Below, piece by piece: positions 54,220-64,000 of a stretch of 64,000 bases of DNA. The stretch spans positions 3,548,501-3,612,500 of the forward strand of contig NZ_CP036422.1 of assembly GCF_009388985.1 (NCBI RefSeq), given 5' to 3'. Every line of letters starts with the position of its first letter. Position 1 is the stretch's first letter. This DNA comes from Halioglobus maricola. Lineage in GTDB: Bacteria > Pseudomonadota > Gammaproteobacteria > Pseudomonadales > Halieaceae. Position numbers and translations under genes: made by a program. The notes beneath the pieces were generated by a model. It worked only from the letters and a program-made list of their open reading frames with translations, searched no databases and was not told the origin of the DNA.

Positions 54220-55629
54220 CTACTTACTGCGGCCGTATTGGTCGTCAAATCGGATGATGTCGTCCTCGCCCAGATAGGATCCGGACTGCACCTCTATCAA
54301 TTCCAGTGGAATGCGCCCCGGGTTGGCCAAGCGATGCTTGTGGCCCAGGGGAATGTAGGTAGATTCATCCTCCCCCAGCATGAAGACCTTGTCTTCACAG
54401 GTAACTTCCGCCGTGCCGCTCACAACAATCCAATGCTCCGCGCGATGATGGTGAAGCTGCAAGGACAGTCGCTCCCCGGGATTTACAGTAATGCGCTTAA
54501 CCTGAAAGCGATCGGCAACAATCAGGCTCTCGTAGCAGCCCCAGGGGCGGTATACGCAGCTGTGCAGGCTGTGCTCGGGGCGGTCGGCAGCCTTGAGCAT
54601 GGCCACGATATTCTTAACGTCCTGAACTTTATCCCGCTCAGCAACGAGCACAGCGTCAGCGGTTTCAACCACCACCAGGTTATCTACACCGGTGGCGGCG
54701 AGCAGCCGCGATTCGCTGCGGAAATAACTGTTGTCGCAGTTGTCGAGGATAACGTCACCCTTTACAACATTGCCCCGGTCATCGCGGGGATGCACGTCCC
54801 ACAGAGCAGACCAGGCACCAACATCACTCCAGCCACAATCGAGCGAGACCACAGCGCCGAGTTCCGTTTTTTCCATCACTGCGTAGTCGATACTGTCGCT
54901 TGGGCAGGCATCAAACGCGACCGCGTCAGGGCGCACAAAATCCATATCTGCCTGAGCACCCGCCATGGCTGCTTCACACGCTGACAACATCTCGGCATGG
55001 TGCCGGCCCAGTTCGGTGAGATAGCTATCGGCGCGTAGCAGGAACATCCCGCTGTTCCACAAAAAATTGCCGCTCTCGACATAGGCCTGGGCAGTATCCA
55101 GGTCGGGCTTTTCAACAAAACGCTCGAGATCGTACTGCTCGTCACCCAGTGCCGCGCCGCACTTGATATAACCGTAGCCCGTCTCAGGGCTGACGGGCAC
55201 AACACCGAACGTCACGAGCCGGCCCTGCTGGGCCAGCGGGATCGCTCTGGACACCGCCTCGGTAAAGGCCGCCACATCCTGAATAACGTGATCTGCGGGC
55301 AGCACCAGAAGCAGGGCCTCCGGGTCGTCCTGCTGCGCCTGTAATGCAGCGAGAGCTACCGCAGGCGCGGTGTTGCGGCCGGCAGGTTCGAGGATCAGGG
55401 CGCTGGCCTTGAGCTCAACCTGGCGCAGTTGCTCGGCCACCATGAAGCGGTGCTCCTCGTTACACACAACCAGCGGAGCGGACTCCTCAATACCGGAAGT
55501 GCGCCTCAGGGTTTCCTGGAGCATCGAAAGTTCTCCAGCCAGCGGCTGGAATTGTTTGGGATGAGCCTCTCGCGACACGGGCCATAAACGGCTGCCCACG
55601 CCACCTGAGAGGAGAACAGGTGTCAACAT
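54220..55629 (-). CDS. manC: bifunctional mannose-1-P guanylyltransferase / mannose-6-P isomerase
   Basis: 469 residues. The N-terminal nucleotidyltransferase has PVLLSGGVGSRLWPVSREAHPKQFQPL, LVLPADHVIQD, FVEKPDLDTAQAYV and DYAVMEKTE. The C-terminal cupin isomerase has RPWGCYESLIVADRFQVKRI, PGERLSLQLHHHRAEHWIVVSGTA and YIPLGHKHRLANPG. The AlgA/ManC type produces GDP-mannose for exopolysaccharide. First gene of manC-galU-manB; divergent from fabA. Confidence 0.95.
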   Translation of the reverse strand: MLTPVLLSGGVGSRLWPVSREAHPKQFQPLAGELSMLQETLRRTSGIEESAPLVVCNEEHRFMVAEQLRQVELKASALILEPAGRNTAPAVALAALQAQQDDPEALLLVLPADHVIQDVAAFTEAVSRAIPLAQQGRLVTFGVVPVSPETGYGYIKCGAALGDEQYDLERFVEKPDLDTAQAYVESGNFLWNSGMFLLRADSYLTELGRHHAEMLSACEAAMAGAQADMDFVRPDAVAFDACPSDSIDYAVMEKTELGAVVSLDCGWSDVGAWSALWDVHPRDDRGNVVKGDVILDNCDNSYFRSESRLLAATGVDNLVVVETADAVLVAERDKVQDVKNIVAMLKAADRPEHSLHSCVYRPWGCYESLIVADRFQVKRITVNPGERLSLQLHHHRAEHWIVVSGTAEVTCEDKVFMLGEDESTYIPLGHKHRLANPGRIPLELIEVQSGSYLGEDDIIRFDDQYGRSK

Positions 55630-55838
55630 TTTAGTCCTTGAGTATCAGACGAAGATTCAGGCCTATCTTTGTAAGCTTAAGTGCTATCTGGCGGGAAAAA
55701 CAATGATTCATCTTAACCAAAGGTGCTCCTATAGGCTACTGCCCGCAACAGCCGCGCTGGACTTGTGCCCTGCAACTATTAGAATGGGCACGCTTCATCG
55801 CTCCCTAAGGGCTACTGACCTAATTATCTGGAAAGAAA

Positions 55839-56354
55839 ATGACAGGAAAAAGCGCGTATACCAAGGAAGAACTGATTGCTTGCGGCCACGGCGAACTCTT
55901 CGGCGAGGGCAATGCCCGCCTGCCCGTGGACAATATGCTCATGCTAGACCGCATCGCCAACATCAGCTCTGAGGGCGGCGAGCACGGCAAGGGCGAGATT
56001 GTCGCCGAACTGGACATCCACCCCGACCTCTGGTTTTTCGACTGCCACTTCCCCTCAGACCCGGTGATGCCTGGCTGCTTGGGGCTGGACGCCATGTGGC
56101 AACTGGTAGGCTTCTTTCTCGGCTGGCGCGGAAACCCCGGTCGCGGCCGTGCACTGGGCTGCGGCGAGGTGAAGTTCACAGGCCAGATTCTCCCCAGCGC
56201 TAAGAAAGTGGTCTATAACATCAATATGAAGCGTGTCATCGAGCGCAAACTCGTAATGGGCATTGCCGACGGCAGTGTGTCCGTCGATGGACGCGAAATT
56301 TATACAGCCTCCGACCTGCGGGTCGGCCTGTTCCAATCCACGGAGTCTTTCTGA
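55839..56354 (+). CDS. fabA: 3-hydroxydecanoyl-ACP dehydratase/isomerase
   Basis: 171 residues. The catalytic His is in [22 protein letters not shown], with the Asp in the LGLDAMWQL helix. It introduces the cis double bond in anaerobic unsaturated fatty acid synthesis. It lies 4 bp before fabB. Confidence 0.96.
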   Translation: MTGKSAYTKEELIACGHGELFGEGNARLPVDNMLMLDRIANISSEGGEHGKGEIVAELDIHPDLWFFDCHFPSDPVMPGCLGLDAMWQLVGFFLGWRGNPGRGRALGCGEVKFTGQILPSAKKVVYNINMKRVIERKLVMGIADGSVSVDGREIYTASDLRVGLFQSTESF

Positions 56355-56358
56355 ACCG

Positions 56359-57585
56359 ATGAGCAGACGCGTAGTAGTCACCGGCCTGGGAATCGTTTCC
56401 TGCCTGGGCAATGATGCCGAGACAGTCGCGCAAGCGCTGTATGAGGGCAAGTCAGGCATTAGTACCCGCCAGGAACACATTGACATGGGCATGCGCTCAC
56501 ATGTGGCCGGTACACCCGAGATCGATTTCAAGGAACTGATCGACCGCAAGCAACTTCGCTTTATGGGCGATGCCGCCGCCTATTCCTTCATTGCCATGCA
56601 ACAGGCCATCGAAGACGCCGGCCTGGAGGAGCAGCATGTCTCCAATGTCCGCACTGGCATTATTGCAGGCTCAGGTGGCGCCTCTGCCTCCAGCCAGACC
56701 GAGGCGGCAGATATCCTGCGCGAGCGCGGTCTGCGTCGTGTCGGCCCCTATCGCGTTACCCAGACCATGGGCAGCACGGTATCCGCCTGCCTGGCAACGC
56801 CGTTCAAAATCAAGGGCGTAAACTATTCCATCTCCTCCGCATGCTCTACCAGTGCCCACTGTATCGGTAACGCAATGGAGCAGATCCAGCTGAACAAGCA
56901 AGACATTGTCTTTGCCGGCGGCGGCGAGGAGCTGCACTGGACCCAGAGCAGCCTGTTTGACGCGATGGGCGCACTTTCGACCAAGTACAACGACACGCCG
57001 GCAAAGGCGTCCCGTGCCTATGATGCCGATCGCGATGGCTTCGTGATTGCTGGTGGTGGCGGCATGCTGGTACTGGAAGAACTGGAACACGCCCTGGCGC
57101 GCGGCGCGAAGATTTACGCCGAGCTGGTGGGTTACGGCGCCACCTCCGACGGCTACGACATGGTAGCTCCCTCCGGGGAAGGCGCAGTTCGCTGCATGCA
57201 GCAGGCGCTATCCACTGTTGAAGGGCCCGTGGATTACATCAACGCTCACGGCACTTCCACGCCGGCAGGCGATATTCAGGAACTCAAGGCGGTTAAGGAA
57301 GCTTATGCGGACGCCGACAGCATTCCCATTGTAGGTTCTACCAAATCGCTCTCTGGCCACTCGCTAGGCGCGGCCGGCGTGCAGGAAGCCATCTACAGTC
57401 TGTTGATGCAGCAGCGCGGCTTTGTCGCTGCGTCCGCCAATATTGATAACCTGGACCCTGAAGCAGAAGGGTTGCCCATCGCCACCGAACGCCGCGATAA
57501 CGTCGATCTGGTTCGGGTGATGTCCAATAGCTTCGGTTTTGGCGGCACTAACGCGTCACTGGTTTTCCAGAAATACGCCGACTAA
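56359..57585 (+). CDS. fabB: 3-oxoacyl-ACP synthase I
   Basis: 408 residues from ATG 56359. The Cys-His-His triad is in [29 protein letters not shown] and [15 protein letters not shown]. It elongates the unsaturated intermediates made by FabA. The longer frame upstream overlaps fabA and has no homology. Confidence 0.96.
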   Translation: MSRRVVVTGLGIVSCLGNDAETVAQALYEGKSGISTRQEHIDMGMRSHVAGTPEIDFKELIDRKQLRFMGDAAAYSFIAMQQAIEDAGLEEQHVSNVRTGIIAGSGGASASSQTEAADILRERGLRRVGPYRVTQTMGSTVSACLATPFKIKGVNYSISSACSTSAHCIGNAMEQIQLNKQDIVFAGGGEELHWTQSSLFDAMGALSTKYNDTPAKASRAYDADRDGFVIAGGGGMLVLEELEHALARGAKIYAELVGYGATSDGYDMVAPSGEGAVRCMQQALSTVEGPVDYINAHGTSTPAGDIQELKAVKEAYADADSIPIVGSTKSLSGHSLGAAGVQEAIYSLLMQQRGFVAASANIDNLDPEAEGLPIATERRDNVDLVRVMSNSFGFGGTNASLVFQKYAD

Positions 57586-57593
57586 CATTTCGC

Positions 57594-57618
57594 TCAGGCC
57601 TGGCTCGATCAGGCCTGA
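57594..57618. terminator. hairpin between convergent fabB and hemY
   Basis: TCAGGCCTG (57594-57602) and CAGGCCTGA (57610-57618) form a perfect 9-bp stem with a 7-nt loop. It overlaps the last hemY codons. No clear U tract, but it may serve both directions. Confidence 0.5.
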
Positions 57619-58844
57619 CGCCTAGTGGCCTCTGGCAGCGGTATGTCAGGCAGATTGTCACTCTGGCTCATTTGCAGGCCTTCGCGGTGGTACGCTGCGG
57701 CGACTTTGGGTTCACCGAGTGCTAGCAACAGGCGGCCCAGTTCTGCACAGACTTCCGGCGTGCGCTCCAGCCGATAACTGCTTTCAAAATAGTCCCTGGC
57801 CTTACCCCAGAGCTTATCTCGGGCGCTGAGCCTGCCCAGGCAGAGCAAGAGCTGCGCATCCTCGGGATAACTCGCCAACCAACTCTCCGCTTGTGTCAGT
57901 TGCCGAGCGGGCTGCTCGCTATTTATGTAACCATAGTGACGCACCAGTGAGGAATCCCACTGCTGCTTCAGCGCACGCACAATGACCTTCTCCGCCGCAG
58001 CGGTGTGCCCACCGCTCACCAGCACTGATACATAACCGTCGAGTATTTCCGCATCCTGCTTGAGTGGTGCCGGCATCTTTTGCCACAGCTGACGCAGCTG
58101 GTCGCCACCGTTCTCTCCGTTGGCGCTGACTTTCAGCAGCTCGCTGTAGACCTGGCGCTCCAGCGCAGTGACAGCGGTATCGTCCAGCACTTTGTACTTG
58201 CGCAGTTCCGGCAGCAGTTCGGCCAACTGGCCCCAATCTTTCAGGCCAAAGTAGGCGCGATGGAGAAGGTCGAGCACATAGGGATGACGGCTGGCGTTGC
58301 GTCGTGCACGCACCAGAGTCGCCAGAGCCTGCTCGTATTGACCGGCGTCCAGCTTCATCTCAGCCTGGGTCAGCTCAACCGCGATACCGGCTTCGGCTTC
58401 AGCCTCTTCCGCCGCCCCCAGATACTCGCGCATCTGATCCGGCTCATTCAGACGATAGCTCGCCCGGGCCGCCATCAGGTAGTTGATCAGTGGCGCTTCA
58501 CTATTTTTCGCTCCGCGCAGCAGCTGCCGTCGAGCTCGCTGCCAGTTGCCCTCGATATAACTGATCATACCCTTGGTGGTAAACCGGGAAGATGCACGCG
58601 AGCGGCGCCCGCCCAGCCAGGTCGACAGTGAGTTCTGTCCGCCAACCAGGCGGCGAAACAGGCGCACAATGAGATAGATTACCAGCGTAAAGAGGGCCAG
58701 GATCAGCAAGCCTACCCAGAGACTCGTCTCCACGGTGTAGTTGCCGTAGGCCACCAGGACGTATCCCGGGTCGGTCTCGATAACGGCAACAATGCCAACA
58801 CCGAGCAAAAGCGCTATCAACGCCAACAGGAAGAGCTTGCGCAT
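57609..58844 (-). CDS. hemY: HemY, TPR membrane protein of heme operon
   Basis: 411 residues. Two N-terminal TM segments (LFLLALIALLLGVGIVAVIE and WVGLLILALFTLVIYLIVRL) precede a TPR-rich cytoplasmic part (e.g. AEMKLDAGQYEQALATLVRARR). Despite its name this is not protoporphyrinogen oxidase; its role with HemX in the hemCDXY operon is unclear. It begins 3 bp after hemX. Confidence 0.9.
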   Translation of the reverse strand: MRKLFLLALIALLLGVGIVAVIETDPGYVLVAYGNYTVETSLWVGLLILALFTLVIYLIVRLFRRLVGGQNSLSTWLGGRRSRASSRFTTKGMISYIEGNWQRARRQLLRGAKNSEAPLINYLMAARASYRLNEPDQMREYLGAAEEAEAEAGIAVELTQAEMKLDAGQYEQALATLVRARRNASRHPYVLDLLHRAYFGLKDWGQLAELLPELRKYKVLDDTAVTALERQVYSELLKVSANGENGGDQLRQLWQKMPAPLKQDAEILDGYVSVLVSGGHTAAAEKVIVRALKQQWDSSLVRHYGYINSEQPARQLTQAESWLASYPEDAQLLLCLGRLSARDKLWGKARDYFESSYRLERTPEVCAELGRLLLALGEPKVAAAYHREGLQMSQSDNLPDIPLPEATRRQA

Positions 58845-58847
58845 GAC

Positions 58848-60062
58848 TTACTCCAAGCCCCCTTGCTGTATTGCCGTTTTCATCGCTTTATCCAGAGCCT
58901 TCAGTGAGCGAGTCAGGTCCGGCATAATCACCTGCACGGTGCGCCGTTCCAGCTGGCGAATTTCCCGCGCCATGGCGCTAGCGCCTACTTCATCAGAGTC
59001 GGAAAACTGCTCGACCCAGTGCAGCGAGCGCTGCAGGCTCTCGGTGTACAGCGTCTGGTTACCCGACAGCAGAGCTACCTGCGCCTGCTCCAGCAACATC
59101 CTGAGATTCTGGCGAACCAAGCCCTCCCACTGGGGGTCCATCAGGGCGCGCATGGGCACGTCACGACGGCGAATAACAATGTAGTCCGAGAGTTTCTGGG
59201 TTGCTTCTTCATAGCCACGCTCCAGTCGGTTCTGCCAGTCGTCAGCGGGCGCCTGCTCAGGCTGTGCTTCCGGCTCCAGCATCTGGAATATCACCAGGGC
59301 GTCGGCCTGCTCGATCAGCGCCGAGAGGCTGAGGTAGATACCCTCCACATCCACCTTGGGCACCGCTCGCAGGGCTGCCTGCTCAGAGGCGACAGCCGCT
59401 CGCACCTCATACAGCGAGGGGTCACCCAATTCTTCGAGAATACTGTCGGCGCTGCCAAGCAGAGCCTGCGCAGAGACCACGTCGCGCGCCATAATCAGGC
59501 GCTGGTTAGCCAGACGCAGCAAATATTGCGCCTCTGCCCGCAGCCAGGCTTCATGGTCGTTGGCACTGAAACTGGCGAGGCGCTCCTGCTGATCGCGGAT
59601 CTGGCCGCGTAGCTCAGCCAGTTCGGCGTTCTGCTGGGTAATCGCGGCGCTCGATGCTTCCATACCCCGATCAATCTGCTGGCGCAGCTTGCGCTCGAAG
59701 CCATCCAGATCGATATCTTCACCGGCCAGTTCCTCGCTCATTGCATCCATGCGCTGTTGCAGCGCCGCTTCTCGCTGCATGCCCTGCTGCACCGTCCAGG
59801 CGGCGGCGGCACCGAGAATCAACACCAGCAGCAAGGCCAGCCAGGCGATAAAGGATGAACCCTTGCGCGGTGTGGCAGAAGATGTTGTAGAAGGCGCAAC
59901 TGGAGCTACCGGCGCGTCGGTTTTGCTCGACCCCTTATCCACCAGGGGGCTCCCCGATCGTGGCGGCGACTCGGCAGACTTGCCCTGATCAGGCTTGGAC
60001 TCTTCGGTGACGGCCGGCTTTTCTTTTTCTTCACCGACCTGCTTTTGCTCTTCGTCGCTCAC
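58848..60062 (-). CDS. hemX: HemX, uroporphyrinogen-operon membrane protein
   Basis: 404 residues. A polar, Lys/Glu/Ser-rich N-terminus (about 1-65) is followed by one TM segment (SSFIAWLALLLVLILGAAAAW) and a long periplasmic coiled-coil part (QMDAMSEELAGEDIDLDGF), ending in the HemX domain. Once annotated as uroporphyrinogen methyltransferase, it lacks the SAM-binding motifs. GTG start. Confidence 0.9.
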   Translation of the reverse strand: MSDEEQKQVGEEKEKPAVTEESKPDQGKSAESPPRSGSPLVDKGSSKTDAPVAPVAPSTTSSATPRKGSSFIAWLALLLVLILGAAAAWTVQQGMQREAALQQRMDAMSEELAGEDIDLDGFERKLRQQIDRGMEASSAAITQQNAELAELRGQIRDQQERLASFSANDHEAWLRAEAQYLLRLANQRLIMARDVVSAQALLGSADSILEELGDPSLYEVRAAVASEQAALRAVPKVDVEGIYLSLSALIEQADALVIFQMLEPEAQPEQAPADDWQNRLERGYEEATQKLSDYIVIRRRDVPMRALMDPQWEGLVRQNLRMLLEQAQVALLSGNQTLYTESLQRSLHWVEQFSDSDEVGASAMAREIRQLERRTVQVIMPDLTRSLKALDKAMKTAIQQGGLE

Positions 60063-60086
60063 TCGCTTTTCTCCGGATTAGCGCTG

Positions 60087-60836
60087 TTACAGGGCAGCCA
60101 GCATGGCCTCATCTGAGGCGTTAGCGGCTGTTTTCACCTGCGTAAAACCTGCCTCGCGCGCCTGCTTCTCCACCCGGGGAGACGGCACAACGAGGCGAAT
60201 ATCCCTAAACTTAGTGCTTTCTTCCTCGCTAAGCAATGTCAGCATATTCTGCAGACCTTCGCCGCTGGATATCAGCACTGTTTCAATCTGCTCTCGGCTT
60301 AACAGTTCGCCAAGCTCACCCGCCGGCAGGACTGGGCAGCGCCGGGTATAACAGGCCAATTCATCGACTCTGGCACCGCGCGCATCCAGCTCCCTGCGCA
60401 AGGTATCGCGACCGCCCTGACCTTTTACGATTAGCACCCTGGCCCCCGCGACATCCTGCAAGGATTCGACCGCCAACAAGCCTTCACTGCTCATCTCGGC
60501 GCCTGGCTCTATAACATCCAGGCCGCGCTCGGCCAGTAGCCCAGCGGTGATGCCGCCAATGGCGTACCAACCAAGCCCCGCTGGCAGCTGTGGCCAGTAG
60601 TCGTCGATAAGGGAGAATCCAAAGCGCACGGCATTGGCGCTGATAAAGATAACGTGCTCATAGAGGTCCAGATCCAACAGGAGCTGGCGCTGCTGTGGAG
60701 AAACTTCCTCCAGCGCTGTGAGCTCCAGCATCGGCTGGTGTAGAGGCCGATAACCCAATTGCCGCAGCCGTCCCTTCAGGCTGTCGCCCTGCCCGGATGG
60801 CCGCGTCACCAGCACCGCGGGCAACTCAGTTGCCAT
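60087..60836 (-). CDS. hemD: uroporphyrinogen-III synthase
   Basis: 249 residues from ATG 60836. Conserved HemD elements: [60 protein letters not shown] and [11 protein letters not shown]. It closes and isomerises hydroxymethylbilane to uroporphyrinogen III. It overlaps hemC by 11 bp. Confidence 0.93.
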   Translation of the reverse strand: MATELPAVLVTRPSGQGDSLKGRLRQLGYRPLHQPMLELTALEEVSPQQRQLLLDLDLYEHVIFISANAVRFGFSLIDDYWPQLPAGLGWYAIGGITAGLLAERGLDVIEPGAEMSSEGLLAVESLQDVAGARVLIVKGQGGRDTLRRELDARGARVDELACYTRRCPVLPAGELGELLSREQIETVLISSGEGLQNMLTLLSEEESTKFRDIRLVVPSPRVEKQAREAGFTQVKTAANASDEAMLAAL

Positions 60837-61752
60837 AGACCTCGGCGAGGATTTCGCCCGCACCCTGACCCAACAAATCCTGGGCCACAGCCTGCCCCAG
60901 CGCGTCCGCTTCTGCGGCGGGCGCCTGTGCCTCTGCACGCAGAATTTCGCTGCCATCTGGCCGGCCCACCAGGCCACGCAGCCATAACTCCCCGTCACGA
61001 TAGTCCGCGTAACAAGCGATCGGCACCTGGCAGCCGCCCTGCAGCGCCCGGTTCACAGCGCGCTCGGCGATCACCCTGCGAGCAGTGGGCTCGTGGTGAA
61101 CCGCCTGTAGCAGTTCCAGGGTATCGCTGTCATCTGTGCGCAGCTCAATGCCTACCGCACCCTGTCCGCCCGCGGGCAGTGAATCCTCCACGCTGATGGT
61201 AGCTGCGATTCGCTCGCCAAAACCCAGCCGGATCAATCCGGCGCTGGCGAGAATAATGGCATCGTATTCACCGTCGTCGAGTTTGCGCAGGCGGGTGTTC
61301 ACATTGCCACGCAGGAATTTGACCTCAAGATCGGGCCGCTGCGCACGCAGTTGGCACTCGCGACGAAGGCTGGACGTACCGACAACACTGCCCGCAGGTA
61401 ACGCATCGAGGCTTGGATAGCTGTTGCTGACAAATGCGTCGGTAGGATCTTCACGCTCACAGATCACCCCCAGGGCCAGTCCGTCGGGAAACTCCATCGG
61501 CACATCTTTCATGGAGTGCACCGCGATATCGGCACTGCCGTCGAGCAGCGCAGTTTCCAACTCCTTCACGAACAGGCCCTTGCCCCCCACCTTCGCCAGC
61601 GGCACGTCGAGCAACTGGTCACCGCGCGACGTCATTCCCAGCAATTCAACCTCGAGCCCTGGATGGGCCTCCTCGAGGGCGCTGCGAACGTACTCGGCCT
61701 GCCACAGGGCGAGCGGACTCTCGCGGGTGGCGATGGTCAATTTGCGGGACAT
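60826..61752 (-). CDS. hemC: porphobilinogen deaminase (hydroxymethylbilane synthase)
   Basis: 308 residues from ATG 61752. Motifs: [36 protein letters not shown] (catalytic Asp region), [33 protein letters not shown] and [11 protein letters not shown] (dipyrromethane Cys). First gene of hemCDXY; divergent from argH. Confidence 0.95.
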   Translation of the reverse strand: MSRKLTIATRESPLALWQAEYVRSALEEAHPGLEVELLGMTSRGDQLLDVPLAKVGGKGLFVKELETALLDGSADIAVHSMKDVPMEFPDGLALGVICEREDPTDAFVSNSYPSLDALPAGSVVGTSSLRRECQLRAQRPDLEVKFLRGNVNTRLRKLDDGEYDAIILASAGLIRLGFGERIAATISVEDSLPAGGQGAVGIELRTDDSDTLELLQAVHHEPTARRVIAERAVNRALQGGCQVPIACYADYRDGELWLRGLVGRPDGSEILRAEAQAPAAEADALGQAVAQDLLGQGAGEILAEVYGN

Positions 61753-61883
61753 CTGTCTTTCCTTGGCTCTTGCATCGGGTGATAACGGAAGTGCGCATGA
61801 TACCACTGTACAGGCGCCGAAGCTGGTATACTTCGCGGCCTCAAAAACAGCAAAAATTGATTTAAACCCAGTGGGAGAGGGCA

Positions 61884-63281
61884 ATGAGCAAGGATAAAGA
61901 CACCAGTAAACTGTGGGGTGGCAGGTTCAATGAACCCACCGACAGCTTCGTGCAGCGCTATACCGCATCGGTCACATTTGACCAGCGCATGGCCGCCGAG
62001 GACATCGCTGGATCGCGCGCTCACGCAAGCATGCTCGCCAGCGTGGGTGTCCTGACCCAGGCTGAGCTAGAGCAGATTCTGGACGGCCTCGACCAGGTTG
62101 CCGCTGAGATTGAAGCCGGCGAGTTCAACTGGTCGATCGAACTGGAAGACGTGCACATGAATATTGAAGCGCGCCTGACCGAACTCATTGGCATTACTGG
62201 CAAGAAGCTGCACACCGGCCGCTCGCGCAACGACCAGGTTGCGACCGACATCCGCTTGTACCTGCGCAGCGCGATTGATCGCATCGCCGAGGAACTCACT
62301 CGCCTGCAGCGCGGCACCATCGGTCTCGCGGCAGACAACACCGCCACCATCATGCCGGGATTCACCCACTTGCAGACTGCACAGCCCGTCTCCTTCGGCC
62401 ATCACCTGCTCGCCTGGAACGAGATGCTCGAGCGTGACCACGGCCGCCTGATGGACTGCCGTACGCGCATGAACCAGTCGCCACTGGGCGCTGCAGCACT
62501 CGCAGGAACGACCTACCCGATCGAGCGGGAACACACCGCGGCAGCACTCGGTTTCGACAAACCCACCGAAAACTCACTGGATTCCGTATCCGATCGCGAT
62601 TTCGCGATTGAATTCTGCTCCTTCGCCTCGCTGCTGATGACCCATCTGTCGCGCATGTCAGAGGAACTGGTGATCTGGGCATCGGCCCAGTTCAACTTCA
62701 TCGAACTCCCCGACCGTTTCTGCACGGGTTCTTCCATCATGCCGCAGAAGAAAAACCCGGACGTACCGGAATTGGTTCGCGGCAAGGTTGGCAGGGTTAA
62801 CGGCCACCTGATCTCCCTACTGACCCTGATGAAGAGCCAACCGTTGGCCTACAACAAGGACAACCAGGAAGATAAGGAGCCGCTGTTCGATACCGTCGAC
62901 ACAGTGCTGGACTCGCTGCGCGCGTTCGCCGACATGGTTCCCGCAATCAAACCCCGCGTGGAAAACATGCGCGAAGCTGCTCGCTCAGGTTTCTCGACTG
63001 CTACCGATCTCGCCGACTACCTGGTCGGGCTCGGGCTGCCGTTTCGGGATGCACATGAAGTTGTGGGCACCGCGGTAGCGCACGGCGTTGAGACCGGCCT
63101 CGATCTGGCTGAGATGGAACTGGCAACCCTGCAGGGGTTCTGCGCGGACATCCGCGAAGACGTATTCGATGTTCTGACACTTGAGGGATCCATCGGTGCT
63201 CGCGATCATCTTGGCGGCACAGCTCCCAATCAGGTGGCGGCGGCCGCCGGGCGGGCATTGGCGTTGGTTGAGTCTCGGTAG
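61884..63281 (+). CDS. argH: argininosuccinate lyase
   Basis: 465 residues. Fumarase/aspartase superfamily signature [19 protein letters not shown], with [20 protein letters not shown] and [20 protein letters not shown]. It releases arginine and fumarate, completing the pathway with ArgG. GGGAGAGGGC precedes the ATG. It is divergent from hemC, a common gammaproteobacterial neighbourhood. Confidence 0.96.
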   Translation: MSKDKDTSKLWGGRFNEPTDSFVQRYTASVTFDQRMAAEDIAGSRAHASMLASVGVLTQAELEQILDGLDQVAAEIEAGEFNWSIELEDVHMNIEARLTELIGITGKKLHTGRSRNDQVATDIRLYLRSAIDRIAEELTRLQRGTIGLAADNTATIMPGFTHLQTAQPVSFGHHLLAWNEMLERDHGRLMDCRTRMNQSPLGAAALAGTTYPIEREHTAAALGFDKPTENSLDSVSDRDFAIEFCSFASLLMTHLSRMSEELVIWASAQFNFIELPDRFCTGSSIMPQKKNPDVPELVRGKVGRVNGHLISLLTLMKSQPLAYNKDNQEDKEPLFDTVDTVLDSLRAFADMVPAIKPRVENMREAARSGFSTATDLADYLVGLGLPFRDAHEVVGTAVAHGVETGLDLAEMELATLQGFCADIREDVFDVLTLEGSIGARDHLGGTAPNQVAAAAGRALALVESR

Positions 63282-63346
63282 CTTCTTTCCGGGGATGCAG
63301 TTTCGAGAGCGGCGGAGATCCGCTTTCCAGCTGTTCCCCCATGGTG

Positions 63347-64000
63347 CTATGGGCGATATCTCAGGCTTCCCTGGAAAATCACATCCGGTGCAGTTTCGAC
63401 TTGAATGTCTTCGACGATGGACAAGTCCACGGCCCACCCCGGGCTGAATCGCCATCTTGCACCTGCGGTTAGCATCACCGCCTCATCACCCAGCGCCGTG
63501 ACTTCGCTACTCATCGGCGCAGCGTGAGCGTCAATCTGGCCGATCAACGACCAGCGCTCGCTCAGGACCCAATCCATACTGAGCCCAGCGAACCACAAGT
63601 CCTGCTCCTGGGCTGCTCCCAATAAATCGGATTCACCCGCGTAGAGATAGCCCAGCTGGCCGTGCCAGCGCAGAGGGATTTCGTCGTTGCGATGGTCTCC
63701 GGAGAAACGGGCTACAAGATAGGCATCGTCTTCGCCGCTGCCCAGGAAGTCATTCTCGTTACCGGTGCCGAACTTGTAGCCCGCCGAGACACTGGCTGCA
63801 AAAATCTCATCGCGCGCAAACTGCCAGGTGAGAGAAAGGCTTGTGTCGCCGATGCCGGAAGCGTCGTCATCAAAGCCAAACTCTGCGCTGGGGCCAGCGT
63901 AGCTGAAGTCCAGCAGATCCTGGTCCACGGCCGAACGACCGCCATCCGACATGCCCCACAAGTCGTGCCAGTTATCGATCAGCGAATCGAGATTGCCGCC
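63347..64000 (-). CDS. DUF3187-like outer-membrane protein, C-terminal part (runs off right edge)
   Basis: The frame is open to the window edge (about 217 residues); the 5' end is outside. It begins GGNLDSLIDNWHDLWGMSDG-GR, which recalls the DUF3187 motif (D.LID..H...G..DGGR), then alternating amphipathic strands: TSLSLTWQFARDEIFAASVSAG, LRWHGQLGYLYAGE, DLWFAGLSMDWVLSERWSLI, and ends GSLRYRP. This fits an outer-membrane beta-barrel. Function unknown. Confidence 0.7.
   Translation of the reverse strand, partial: GGNLDSLIDNWHDLWGMSDGGRSAVDQDLLDFSYAGPSAEFGFDDDASGIGDTSLSLTWQFARDEIFAASVSAGYKFGTGNENDFLGSGEDDAYLVARFSGDHRNDEIPLRWHGQLGYLYAGESDLLGAAQEQDLWFAGLSMDWVLSERWSLIGQIDAHAAPMSSEVTALGDEAVMLTAGARWRFSPGWAVDLSIVEDIQVETAPDVIFQGSLRYRP

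Noticed and set aside
53512-54984. 490-codon plus-strand open frame opposite galU and manC
   Set aside because: It is antisense to two clear enzymes and has no recognisable motif.

Overview
The window looks like a chromosomal segment from a marine gammaproteobacterium, probably a relative of the Halieaceae/Spongiibacteraceae near Pseudomonas. This rests on gene order. The block dksA-gluQRS-small ORF-cbrA-cbrB-(sRNA)-pcnB-folK-(dNK)-panB-panC and the block tonB-pilG-pilI-pilJ-chpA-chpC both match arrangements I know from Pseudomonas aeruginosa. Most genes are housekeeping and intact.

Layout. (1) 1-5415 is an inactivated chromosomal integron: minus-strand gene cassettes separated by at least seven recognisable attC sites, then a divergently oriented integron integrase pseudogene (in-frame TAG plus a large internal deletion). 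(2) 5428-8535 is a consensus LexA box touching the start of dnaE2 (error-prone polymerase), with no imuA or imuB beside it. (3) 8600-13720 holds a VOC protein, an XRE-cupin regulator, a secreted esterase, argG, pyrC and rnt. (4) 13750-24355 is a Pil-Chp chemosensory cluster controlling type IV pili, flanked by a chalcone-isomerase-like/TonB fusion. (5) 24350-29734 is a minus-strand operon mpl-MMPL exporter-ykgJ-Lon substrate-binding domain, plus a small HTH gene. (6) 29910-34622 holds PPi-type phosphofructokinase, pyrophosphatase, and an aminotransferase-sfsA-carboxypeptidase operon. (7) 34784-45847 is the dksA to panC block with the CbrAB two-component system. Between cbrB and pcnB is a sigma-54 promoter followed by a CrcZ-like sRNA locus. 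(8) 45861-50156 holds proB, obgE, rpmA, rplU and, divergently, ispB. (9) 50298-55629 holds pgi, manB, galU and manC (sugar nucleotides). (10) 55839-63281 holds fabA-fabB, hemC-hemD-hemX-hemY and argH; a DUF3187-like gene runs off the right edge.

How parts work together. CbrA/CbrB would activate the sigma-54-dependent sRNA. The sRNA carries AAYAAYAA-type motifs and a duplicated 3' module, as expected for an Hfq/Crc decoy in carbon catabolite repression. A 29-bp composite element upstream of it recurs between panB and panC. ManB/ManC and GalU supply GDP-mannose and UDP-glucose for polysaccharide. Mpl recycles murein peptides. The Pil-Chp system lacks the CheR/CheB adaptation genes here and has a shortened ChpA.

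No rRNA, tRNA, CRISPR array or complete insertion sequence was seen.
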